From Nitrospira sp. (GTDB taxonomy: Bacteria; Nitrospirota; Nitrospiria; Nitrospirales; Nitrospiraceae), in the NCBI GenBank assembly GCA_025360665.1, contig JANYBU010000019.1:1-24553 (forward strand): a stretch of 24,553 nucleotides of DNA, given 5' to 3'. Position numbers and translations under genes: made by a program. Under the pieces are notes generated by a model. That model saw only the letters and a program-made list of their open reading frames with translations. It did no database searches and was not told the DNA's origin. Shown piece by piece: positions 8,423 through 14,623 of this stretch (positions within the stretch are counted from its first letter, which is position 1; every line of letters starts with the position of its first letter).

Positions 8423-8695
8423 ATGGGCGCGCGAACTGCTCTGAGCCGAAAAGTCCAGCCGCTACAGGAAGAGATCGATGCCGATCTCCTCACGCCTCGG
8501 CAGCGTGACATCCTTCGCCTGGTGTCGATCGGGCACACGAACCGTGAGATTGCGGAGGTGCTGGAGATCAGCGTGCGCACGGTCGAAGTGCACCGATTCA
8601 ACTTGATGCGACGGTTGAATGTGAGAAACGTGGCGCAACTACTCCGACGGGCTCTGCAGCTGAGTCTCCTTGCCAAGACGTTCGGGGCCAAGTAG
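8423..8695 (+). CDS. Solitary LuxR-type HTH regulator
   Basis: This 90-residue protein consists almost entirely of a LuxR/GerE DNA-binding domain. LTPRQRDILRLVSIGHTNRE leads into the helix-turn-helix IAEVLEISVRTVEVHRFNLM and the fourth helix RRLNVRNVAQLLRRAL. No receiver, PAS or autoinducer domain precedes it, so any signal must come from elsewhere or the protein acts constitutively. ATG at 8423 is preceded by GAGAGG at 6-base spacing; a TTG one codon earlier is less likely. The gene shares a 166-bp divergent upstream region with the FtsX permease and converges on pyrD with only 2 bases between the stops. Control of the permease gene is a reasonable guess. Confidence 0.9.
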   Translation: MGARTALSRKVQPLQEEIDADLLTPRQRDILRLVSIGHTNREIAEVLEISVRTVEVHRFNLMRRLNVRNVAQLLRRALQLSLLAKTFGAK

Positions 8696-8697
8696 GC

Positions 8698-9624
8698 CTA
8701 CAACTCCTTCAGCTTTCCCCGGCAGTCCTCCAACCTCGTGTAGCCCTTCTTACTGAGCTGTGCCGCCAGCTCCGTTTCCAATCGGCCGAACACGTCGACC
8801 CCCTCCTCGACCAACACCGTCCCGATCTGCACGGCCGACGCGCCACAGAGCATATGTTCGAAGGCATCCACGCCATTGACCACGCCGCCTGTCCCGATAA
8901 TCGGCATTCGCCCTTCGAAGATCTTCCAAAAAGCCCGCACGTTCGCCAGCGCGACCGGCTTGATGATCGTACCACCCAGTCCGCCGAACCCACCCTTGGG
9001 CTTGATGACGACCACCTCGCGCTCCGGATCGACGACGAGCCCGTTGCCGACCGAGTTAATCAGGTTGAGAAAATCGACCCCGCAACGGCTGATCACCTCT
9101 CCCATCGCTGTGTGATGGGCCGGATCGAAGTACGGAGGCAACTTGACCCCCATCGGAACCGTGATCACCTTGCGAACCCGCTTCAGCAGTCGCTCGGAGG
9201 CTTCAGCATCATATCCGATCTGCGGTTTGCCTGGAATGTTGGGACAAGAGAGATTGACTTCGATCAAGTCGGGCTCCGCCGCATTGATCGTGGCCGCAAT
9301 CATCGGAAAATCGTCTTCACAGAGACCCGCCACACTGGCGATCACCGGCTTTCCAAGCGCTTTCAATTCAGGAATGAGCGCAGCGTACGCTTTGTATCCG
9401 AGATTCGGCAAACCCATGGAGTTGATGGACCCACCAGGAAATCCATAGTACCGGGGTGTCGGATTGCCGTCGCGAGGCTCAACCGTCATCGACTTGGTGA
9501 CGATGGCTCCGGCACTAGATCGGCCAAGGGCCAGCAGTTCTTCACGCGTGACGCAGAGGGCCCCCGAGGCATTCATGAAACAACTGGGAAATCGCACGCC
9601 GGCAATGGTGGTCGAGAGATCCAT
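8698..9624 (-). CDS. pyrD: Dihydroorotate dehydrogenase, class 1A
   Basis: This 308-residue protein oxidises dihydroorotate to orotate in pyrimidine synthesis. It closely follows the soluble class 1A enzymes (Lactococcus PyrDA type): FMNASG, the FMN lysine in TKS (K44), GSINSMGLPNLG (N68), the catalytic cysteine in NLSCPNIPGKPQ (C127), GVKLPPYFD, and the FMN phosphate loop IGTGG. Class 1A enzymes use fumarate as electron acceptor and need no PyrK subunit or quinone. None of the N-terminal membrane helix of class 2 is present. ATG at 9624 overlaps the upstream ATPase stop as TGATG with AGGAG 4 bases before it; the in-frame GTG one codon earlier is too close to that site. Translation is probably coupled to the ATPase gene. 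Confidence 0.94.
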   Translation of the reverse strand: MDLSTTIAGVRFPSCFMNASGALCVTREELLALGRSSAGAIVTKSMTVEPRDGNPTPRYYGFPGGSINSMGLPNLGYKAYAALIPELKALGKPVIASVAGLCEDDFPMIAATINAAEPDLIEVNLSCPNIPGKPQIGYDAEASERLLKRVRKVITVPMGVKLPPYFDPAHHTAMGEVISRCGVDFLNLINSVGNGLVVDPEREVVVIKPKGGFGGLGGTIIKPVALANVRAFWKIFEGRMPIIGTGGVVNGVDAFEHMLCGASAVQIGTVLVEEGVDVFGRLETELAAQLSKKGYTRLEDCRGKLKEL

Positions 9625-10340
9625 CACGCTCCTACCGTGACTGGCTCGTGCTGCGTTCTCGTCATAAGCTGCCCATCCTTCATGGCCCAGACATAATCGG
9701 CAGCCTCCGCGGCCGCGGTGCTGTGGGTGACCAACAGTATGGTTTGGCGAAAGCGCTGGACGAGCGACCGAAGAAGGGCGATGATCTCGGCCCCATGCTG
9801 GGAATCCAAATTGCCGGTCGGCTCGTCGGCGAGAATGATCTGGGGCTGATGCACGATCGCTCGCGCAATCGCCACACGCTGCTGCTCCCCGCCCGAAAGC
9901 TCGCTGGGGCGATGGTGTCGTCGTGCGGTCATCGAGACCAACTCGAGCACCTCCTCGACGCGGGCTTGGACCGCTGCCCCTCGCTCTCCGCGCAGCAGCA
10001 AGGGAAACGCGACATTCTCCGCTGCCGTCAACCCGGGAATCAAATGGAATGCTTGGAAGACAATCCCGACTGTTTCCCGCCTGACTCTCGTCCAGTCGTC
10101 GCCCGTGAATCGATTGGTTGACCGCCCTCCGAGGAGGATATCCCCCGAGGTCGGCACATCCAATCCGGCAACCAGGTTGAGCAACGTACTCTTCCCGCAG
10201 CCGCTGGGGCCGATAAACGCACAGAAGTCTCCCTTCGCCACTTCGACCGTGACCCGATCGAGCCCGGTGATGGTGTCGCCACCCCGCTCGTATATTTTCG
10301 ACACCTGGTCGAATGTCACCATTGTGATTTGCTTCTCCAT
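9624..10340 (-). CDS. ABC transporter ATP-binding protein, LolD/YbbA type
   Basis: This 238-residue cytoplasmic ATPase has Walker A GPSGCGKST (44-52), a Q-loop in VFQAFHLIPGL, signature LSGGEQQR (148-155), Walker B IILADEP with the following TGNLD (about 167-178), and the switch histidine in LLVTHS. The TGNLD motif and length are typical of ATPases serving FtsX-type permeases such as LolCDE, MacB and YbbAP. I chose ATG 10340 (AGGG 5 bases upstream); ATG 10322 is a possible alternative. A longer frame upstream runs through a repeat element and is not family-like. The 868-residue permease at 5650-8256 is the likely partner. The stop overlaps pyrD. Confidence 0.93.
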   Translation of the reverse strand: MEKQITMVTFDQVSKIYERGGDTITGLDRVTVEVAKGDFCAFIGPSGCGKSTLLNLVAGLDVPTSGDILLGGRSTNRFTGDDWTRVRRETVGIVFQAFHLIPGLTAAENVAFPLLLRGERGAAVQARVEEVLELVSMTARRHHRPSELSGGEQQRVAIARAIVHQPQIILADEPTGNLDSQHGAEIIALLRSLVQRFRQTILLVTHSTAAAEAADYVWAMKDGQLMTRTQHEPVTVGA

Positions 10341-10365
10341 CCGTACCCTGGCCAGCAGGATCGCC

Positions 10366-10501
10366 GCGCGAGACTGGCGGGAAAGGCGAGACGGACGACC
10401 GTTCGAGGTCCGAAGTTCGAGGTATTCAGAACTTCGAACCCGGAACTTCGAACTTTGAATCTCGCCCGTCCTGCTTTTCCCGCGCGTCGCGCCCGTCGCG
10501 C
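10366..10501. repeat. TTCGAAGTTCG-type repeat block, copy 1
   Basis: The core at about 10400-10460 consists of degenerate TTCGAGGT / GAAGTTCGAGG / AACTTCGAAC units arranged as an imperfect hairpin. It is flanked by GCGAGACTGGCGGGAAA on the left (10368-10384) and a partly complementary arm of TCTCGCCCGTCC plus CTTTTCCCGCGCG on the right. The same core recurs at 16818-16920. The 17-mer GCGAGACTGGCGGGAAA recurs exactly, inverted, at 13237-13253. It lies in the divergent gap between the ATPase gene and comF, upstream of the ATPase start. Confidence 0.7.
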
Positions 10502-10627
10502 ATCGCTCGCGCCTCATCCTGCTGCCTTCGTATATCACAACCATTTACAGAGCAACAACCTTGACAGGCGTGGCACATTCCCATAGAAGAAGCGCACACA
10601 CATGTTGATTGGAGCGCTTCCCCTGCG

Positions 10628-11455
10628 ATGTTACGTGAAGACACACAGGATCGACTCATCGGATGGTGCCGTCAGGCCCTCCGGTTTGTGTTGCCGGTGG
10701 AGTGTATCGCCTGTGGCCATTCACTCAGCACTGACCCAGTGCCCTTCTTCTGTACCCCGTGCTGGCAAACCATCCGCCCGCTCCAGCAACCAGTTTGTGC
10801 CCGCTGCGACCAGCCGTTTGTCTCGCCAGCGGCCACGACCTATACACCGGACCATCACTGCCAAGACTGTCAGCAACGGCCGCCGGATTTCCAACGGGCC
10901 TGGACCCTCTTCCCCTATCTTCCGCCATTGCGGGAAGCCATCTGCTCGTTCAAGTATCGAGGCAAACATACACTGGCACGGCCACTCGCGCGCCTCATGA
11001 TCAGCGTCCTGCCACGCGAGATCGACGTCGATATGATTATCCCTGTGCCCTTACACCCGGCCCGCTTACGCGCGCGTGAATTTAACCAATCCTTGCTGCT
11101 GGCCGATCAGCTCAGCCGTCATCTGGTCCGACCGGTTTCGGCCACACACCTCGTCAGGATCACCGCCACCGATCCCCAAACCACATTAACGCGACAGGCA
11201 CGGTTAAAAAACCTACGGAAAGCATTTGCCGTCCGGAGGCCCCAGGACCTCACGGAGAAACGCATTCTCTTCGTGGATGATGTCTTCACCACCGGCACAA
11301 CGCTGAATGAATGCGCAAAGGCCCTACGACAAGCCGGCACCGGGCCCGTCTTTGCCCTGACGCTGGCCAGGACTGTCGATACGAGCCTGGTGCCGGATCG
11401 CCTCGTTGCCGAACAAGCGGCACGGCCCCTGGCGGCCATTGGAATAGGAATATGA
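10628..11455 (+). CDS. comF: ComF family phosphoribosyltransferase-like protein
   Basis: This 275-residue protein has the two parts typical of ComF/GntX proteins. A cysteine-rich N-terminus (C26-x2-C29, C42-x2-C45, C57-x2-C60, C78-x2-C81) should bind zinc. A type I phosphoribosyltransferase fold follows, with FKYRGK, IIPVPLHPARLRAREFNQS and the PRPP loop RILFVDDVFTTGTTLNEC near residues 213-230. ComF is needed for DNA uptake in naturally competent bacteria, where it acts in the cytoplasm with the uptake helicase; many carriers of the family are not known to be competent. The ATG start has only a distant GGAG. The FmdB gene follows after 3 bp, so the two are one transcript. Confidence 0.92.
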   Translation: MLREDTQDRLIGWCRQALRFVLPVECIACGHSLSTDPVPFFCTPCWQTIRPLQQPVCARCDQPFVSPAATTYTPDHHCQDCQQRPPDFQRAWTLFPYLPPLREAICSFKYRGKHTLARPLARLMISVLPREIDVDMIIPVPLHPARLRAREFNQSLLLADQLSRHLVRPVSATHLVRITATDPQTTLTRQARLKNLRKAFAVRRPQDLTEKRILFVDDVFTTGTTLNECAKALRQAGTGPVFALTLARTVDTSLVPDRLVAEQAARPLAAIGIGI

Positions 11456-11458
11456 TCA

Positions 11459-11803
11459 ATGCCGTTGTACGAATATCGCTGCCTCGACTGTAAGAAGCGC
11501 AGCACAGTCCTTGTATTGAGCCTGGCCAATCAGGCACCGGCAGCCTGCTCTCATTGCACGAGCGCTCGGGTTGAACGAATCATGTCTCGATTTGCCTCGC
11601 CAAAATCCGAAGAAGCTCGCCTTGAAGCCTTGGCGGATCCCAGCAATCTGGCCGGGCTCGATGAAAACGACCCGCAGAGCATGGATCGATTCATGAAAAA
11701 CATAGGCGAGGAGATGGGTGAGGACCTCGGTGACGATGTCTCAGAGGCGATGGAGTCAGACGAGACCGGCTCCATAGAATCGGATAGCACTGACAGGCTT
11801 TGA
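11459..11803 (+). CDS. FmdB family zinc-ribbon protein
   Basis: This 114-residue protein starts MPLYEYRCLDC, the signature of the FmdB/CxxC_CxxC_SSSS family. Cysteines C8-C11 and C30-C33 form a rubredoxin-like zinc ribbon. The C-terminal half is acidic, rich in Asp, Glu and Ser, and likely disordered. The family was named from a putative regulator of formamidase genes, but its general role is unknown. AGGA lies 9 bases before the ATG, and the gene follows comF by 3 bp. Its last codons and stop (TGA 11801-11803) lie within a 10-bp-periodic direct repeat that may be an operator for the next operon. Confidence 0.88.
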   Translation: MPLYEYRCLDCKKRSTVLVLSLANQAPAACSHCTSARVERIMSRFASPKSEEARLEALADPSNLAGLDENDPQSMDRFMKNIGEEMGEDLGDDVSEAMESDETGSIESDSTDRL

Positions 11804-11820
11804 CAGGCATTGTCATGTAT
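11791..11820 (+). promoter_or_regulatory. Three 10-bp tandem direct repeats, possible operator
   Basis: TGACAGGC begins at 11791 and again at 11801, and a diverged TGTCATG begins at 11811, so the same face of the helix is presented three times. Another TGACAG follows at 11827 inside a putative -35 box. MraZ proteins bind series of short direct repeats spaced 10 bp apart upstream of their own operon, and a MraZ gene lies two genes' distance downstream. The base sequence is not the textbook MraZ box, so autoregulation is inference. Confidence 0.45.
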
Positions 11821-11825
11821 TTTCA

Positions 11826-11854
11826 CTTGACAGATCGCTCCAGTTTCCCTACCC
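11826..11854 (+). promoter_or_regulatory. Putative sigma-70-type promoter for the HTH-mraZ genes
   Basis: A perfect -35 hexamer TTGACA (11826-11831) is separated by 17 bases from TACCCT (11849-11854), a weak -10 that keeps the first two and last positions of TATAAT. It lies 60 bases before the HTH gene start and directly after the 10-bp repeat series. The perfect spacing and -35 support it, while the -10 does not. Confidence 0.4.
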
Positions 11855-11913
11855 TGGCAACAGTATTCGAAGCCTCGTGAGGCATATGGATCCCTATCGA
11901 ACCAGGTTCTTCA

Positions 11914-12111
11914 ATGGCCAAAGAGCCCAAGAGCGAGCTGATGACGGCGGAGGAGACCTGCCGCTATCTCAAGATCACCCCACGCACGCTCTATCGCTAC
12001 CTGCGGAGTCGCCAGATTCCCGCCTTCAAGCTTGGAAAAGAATGGCGCTTCGTACGCTCGGATCTGGAACAGTGGATTCGCGATCGCACCAGAGCCACGC
12101 TGGCGTTGTAA
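11914..12111 (+). CDS. Excisionase-family helix-turn-helix protein
   Basis: This 65-residue protein is a compact MerR-like/excisionase HTH (the HTH_17 type). LMTAEETCRYLKITPRTLYR is the winged-helix core. YLRSRQIPAFKLGKEWRFVR and the closing SDLEQWIRDR complete the pattern. Such proteins bind short DNA sites and occur both as phage excisionases and as small chromosomal regulators. There is no integrase or phage gene nearby, so a regulator role is more likely. AGG lies 9 bases upstream of the ATG. It is 16 bp upstream of mraZ on the same strand. Confidence 0.9.
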   Translation: MAKEPKSELMTAEETCRYLKITPRTLYRYLRSRQIPAFKLGKEWRFVRSDLEQWIRDRTRATLAL

Positions 12112-12127
12112 AGGACACGATACATTG

Positions 12128-12568
12128 ATGTTCGCCGGTGAATACCTGTGCAAAGTGGATGAGAAGGGGCGGTTTATCGTCCCCTCGCCGATCCGTGAGC
12201 AGGTCGAGTCGGAGGGACAGGCCGTCGTCTTCCTTAAAGGCCCCGAGGAGTCGACGCTCATCTACTCCATGAAAGAGTGGGAAAAAGTCCTCGAGCGGAC
12301 GAAAACCACGCTCGATGAAGACCAGAGTCGACTGTTTATGCACTTCGTCGTATCGGAGGCCGGTACATCAGAAATCGACAAAGCCGGACGCATCCTGATT
12401 CCGAGTCGGCTCAGAAAAATTATTCCGTTGGATGAGGACCAGGAAATCATTCTGGTCGGCTTGTACCATCGCATGGAGATCTGGAATCCGAGCAAATGGC
12501 GCCGGTATATCGCCCAATCTGAAGAGCGGTACGAGCAGAACATGTCCAAGATCCTCAATCTCCTGTAA
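12128..12568 (+). CDS. mraZ: MraZ-like AbrB-fold transcription factor
   Basis: This 146-residue protein has the two SpoVT/AbrB half-domains of MraZ: MFAGEYLCKVDEKGRFIVPS at the N-terminus and SEIDKAGRILIPSRLRKII in the middle. The family tail features VGLYHRMEIWNPSKW. MraZ forms ring oligomers that bind tandem 10-bp-spaced repeats and controls the dcw division and cell wall operon in many bacteria. Here it is not followed by rsmH or ftsL but by a RusA-like gene, so it is either a relocated mraZ or a paralogue. ATG 12128 matches the family N-terminus; the longer upstream frame overlaps the HTH gene. AAGGA sits 12 bases before the ATG, a long spacing. Confidence 0.9.
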   Translation: MFAGEYLCKVDEKGRFIVPSPIREQVESEGQAVVFLKGPEESTLIYSMKEWEKVLERTKTTLDEDQSRLFMHFVVSEAGTSEIDKAGRILIPSRLRKIIPLDEDQEIILVGLYHRMEIWNPSKWRRYIAQSEERYEQNMSKILNLL

Positions 12569-12707
12569 GCTCGTGCGCATGCCTACGTTTCGGCGCCCGA
12601 CCCGGCTTCCCTCCTCTCCACGTGCCGTGCGCATGACCTCCTACAGGAATCCTGCCAAGAAGATCGCGGTGCCACCTACCGCCCCGAGAAGGGCTCGGGG
12701 CTCCCAC

Positions 12708-13130
12708 ATGCCTGCACCCCCATCACCACACCCACCGACCGAGAGTCATGCAGTAGCCTTAACCCTCCCGGTGCCTCCCAGCGTAAACCATCAATATGCC
12801 ACAGTGAACGGCCGACGATTGCTCTCGTCGGCTGGTCGTGCCTATAAGGCCCAGGTAGGACAACTCGTGTGGCTGAAGGTGGCGCAGTCCGCTCACCGGA
12901 CTGCCCTACTTGCACGACTCCAGTCAGAGTGGCTCGCCCTGTCCATCCGGTTCTATTTTACCTCGGCCCTACGACGAGACGTCGATGGCGGGCTCAAGAT
13001 TGCACAGGATGCCCTCTGTGAGGGACTCGGCATCAACGACAACCGCATCGTCGAAACCCACCTCTACAAACACATCGATAAGGACAACCCTCGCATCGAA
13101 GTGTGTTTGGCACCTGCGTCCAGCTCCTAG
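12708..13130 (+). CDS. RusA family endodeoxyribonuclease-like protein
   Basis: As called, this is 140 residues, near the size of E. coli RusA (120), a dimeric Holliday-junction resolvase. It shows LPVPPSVNHQYATVNGRRLL at the N-terminus and RRDVDGGLK with D91 and D93. It also has D111 in GINDNRIVE and YKHIDKDNPRIEV at the end. The three aspartates match the catalytic set. The usual DxDN has become DxDG, and the second acidic position of the DD pair is Asn. The start is uncertain: ATG 12708 keeps the domain with a short tail, while ATGs at 12633 and 12579 would add a Pro/Arg-rich extension; none has a strong ribosome binding site. The TAG stop is part of a repeat element border. Most RusA genes are phage-derived, but no phage genes are nearby. 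Confidence 0.8.
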   Translation: MPAPPSPHPPTESHAVALTLPVPPSVNHQYATVNGRRLLSSAGRAYKAQVGQLVWLKVAQSAHRTALLARLQSEWLALSIRFYFTSALRRDVDGGLKIAQDALCEGLGINDNRIVETHLYKHIDKDNPRIEVCLAPASSS

Positions 13131-13281
13131 CCGCCTTATTCATGATGGTTCGTCGCGAAATGGCGGAGTGGCGCGCGACAAGCGCGAAGCGCGAGACTCG
13201 CGTGACGTGTGAGCCCAAGTCCCTGCCAGTCGCGCTTTTCCCGCCAGTCTCGCCTGTCGCGCTCACGAATAATGCGGGCTG
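13127..13281. repeat. CTAG-flanked inverted-repeat element, copy 2
   Basis: The left border CTAGCCGCCTTATTCATGA starts at 13127. The right border CACGAATAATGCGGGCTG ends at 13281 and is its diverged reverse complement; the right CTAG is degraded to CTGC. The 26 bases from 13136 match copy 3 (15870-15895) with one mismatch, including GGTTCGTCGCGAAAT. The interior contains an inverted exact copy of the 17-mer seen at 10368-10384 (here 13237-13253), so one repeat family is nested in another. The border provides the RusA-like gene's stop codon. Confidence 0.78.
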
Positions 13282-13366
13282 CTCGGATTCAAGATCCGAG
13301 CATGGCGAACCGATAAGAGATTGTCGGTTCTTGCCCGATACCCACTTCATGATCGATAGGTGTGGA

Positions 13367-14584
13367 ATGCGTAAGCGTATCCCTCTGTGTCAACTCCGGG
13401 TTGGGATGTATGTGGCAGGTATCGATGGCTCGTGGTTCCGGACCCCCTTTCTGAGACACCGATTCCCGGTTAAAACTGAAAAACAGATTGAGCGCTTGCG
13501 GCGATCCAATATCCACGCCGTGGATATTGATCCCTCCAAAGGGCTCGACATCACGTCCTTACAGATTGAGGAAGACACCCTTCACACGATTGGTTTAGTC
13601 ACCTCCACCCAAGCAGCTCCTGCGCAGCAGATGCCACCCTCACTCGATATGCTGGCCCAAAAGTTGTCCGTAGCTCGAGACGTACGCGACAAACTGGCGC
13701 AGTCGGTCAAAACCGTCTTCGACGAAATCAGCAAAACGGGCGCAGCAAGGCCAGGACCGGTCAACGAAGCCGTACAGGAAATCACCATCGTCACACGGAC
13801 CCTCAGCACCCACGCCACATTCATGGCGATGAGCCACGGGCGACATCTCGACGCCTCCTTCAACAACCATAGCCTCGCCGTCTGCACGCTGGCGACGATT
13901 ATCGGCCAAACGCTCGGCTATGACCTGATGAAACTTCACGAGTTGGCGACTGGCGCGTTACTGCATGACATCGGGCTTTTACAACTTCCCCGCCATCTGT
14001 TCCGCACATCGACTCCCCTCTCCGGTGAAGACCTGGCGACCTTTCACCATCACCCACGGCTCGGCGCCATTGCGATCGAGGCGCAACGAGGTTTTCCCCA
14101 GACGGTTCGCCAAGTAGTGGCCGAACACCATGCCACACCCGATGGGCAAGGCTATCCCTCCGAAACATCGGGAGGCTCCACGGCGGAAGCGAGTCGCATT
14201 GTGATGATCGCGGATCGATACGATGAGCTGCTGACTGGATTCGGGGGGCTCCGACCACTGCCTTCCCACGCGGCGATTCTACAACTATTTCGAGAAGGAG
14301 AATTCGGCCGTCTCGACCTTGGTCTCGTGTCCCTGTTCATCAAGCTGGTCGGCATCTACCCCGTCTACAGCTTCGTGGAACTCAACACGAAGGAACGAGG
14401 GATGATCACCACGATTAATCCCGCCACCCTCCATCAACCGATCATCGCGTTAACCTATGACGAGACAGGCAGCCCCTACGGAAATCCACTCACGGTCGAT
14501 CTCGCCAATCAGAACCCGCCCTCTACACGCTCCATTGACCATGTGATTACATCAGAATTAGGGGACGCGAGTCGCGCAGCCTAA
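13367..14584 (+). CDS. HD-GYP domain protein with DUF3391 N-terminus
   Basis: This 405-residue cytoplasmic protein starts with a DUF3391 domain (LCQLRVGMYVAGIDGSWFRT) and ends with an HD-GYP domain, the family that hydrolyses cyclic di-GMP or related dinucleotides. The HD pair is H200-D201, and the GYP signature is HHATPDGQGYP at 254-264, with IADRYDELLTG after it. Two usual residues differ: HDIGK reads HDIGL, and the glutamate of HHExxDGxGYP is alanine. Activity is therefore uncertain. ATG 13367 has AGGTG 4 bases upstream and the family-like MRKRIPLCQLRVG start. The longer open frame upstream passes through a repeat element and is rejected. The gene converges with the macB permease. Confidence 0.92.
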   Translation: MRKRIPLCQLRVGMYVAGIDGSWFRTPFLRHRFPVKTEKQIERLRRSNIHAVDIDPSKGLDITSLQIEEDTLHTIGLVTSTQAAPAQQMPPSLDMLAQKLSVARDVRDKLAQSVKTVFDEISKTGAARPGPVNEAVQEITIVTRTLSTHATFMAMSHGRHLDASFNNHSLAVCTLATIIGQTLGYDLMKLHELATGALLHDIGLLQLPRHLFRTSTPLSGEDLATFHHHPRLGAIAIEAQRGFPQTVRQVVAEHHATPDGQGYPSETSGGSTAEASRIVMIADRYDELLTGFGGLRPLPSHAAILQLFREGEFGRLDLGLVSLFIKLVGIYPVYSFVELNTKERGMITTINPATLHQPIIALTYDETGSPYGNPLTVDLANQNPPSTRSIDHVITSELGDASRAA

Positions 14585-14623
14585 CGCCCCGTGCAGGACA
14601 GGAGTCACCGGAAAGACTCGTGC

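Noticed and set aside
10400..10460. Possible CRISPR or tandem-repeat array from TTCGAAGTTCG units
   Set aside because: Units are degenerate, contiguous and palindromic, with no spacers of regular length and no cas genes nearby.
10341..10544. Extended N-terminus for the ABC ATPase upstream of 10340
   Set aside because: It is a translation of the TTCGAAGTTCG repeat block, and the ABC domain begins right after the chosen start.
11914..13130. Prophage remnant suggested by excisionase-like HTH plus RusA-like nuclease
   Set aside because: There is no integrase, capsid, terminase or lysis gene, and a MraZ gene lies between them; both families also occur as chromosomal genes.
13103..13366. Extended N-terminus for the HD-GYP protein
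   Set aside because: The extension would be translated from the CTAG-flanked repeat, while the family start with a good ribosome binding site is at 13367.
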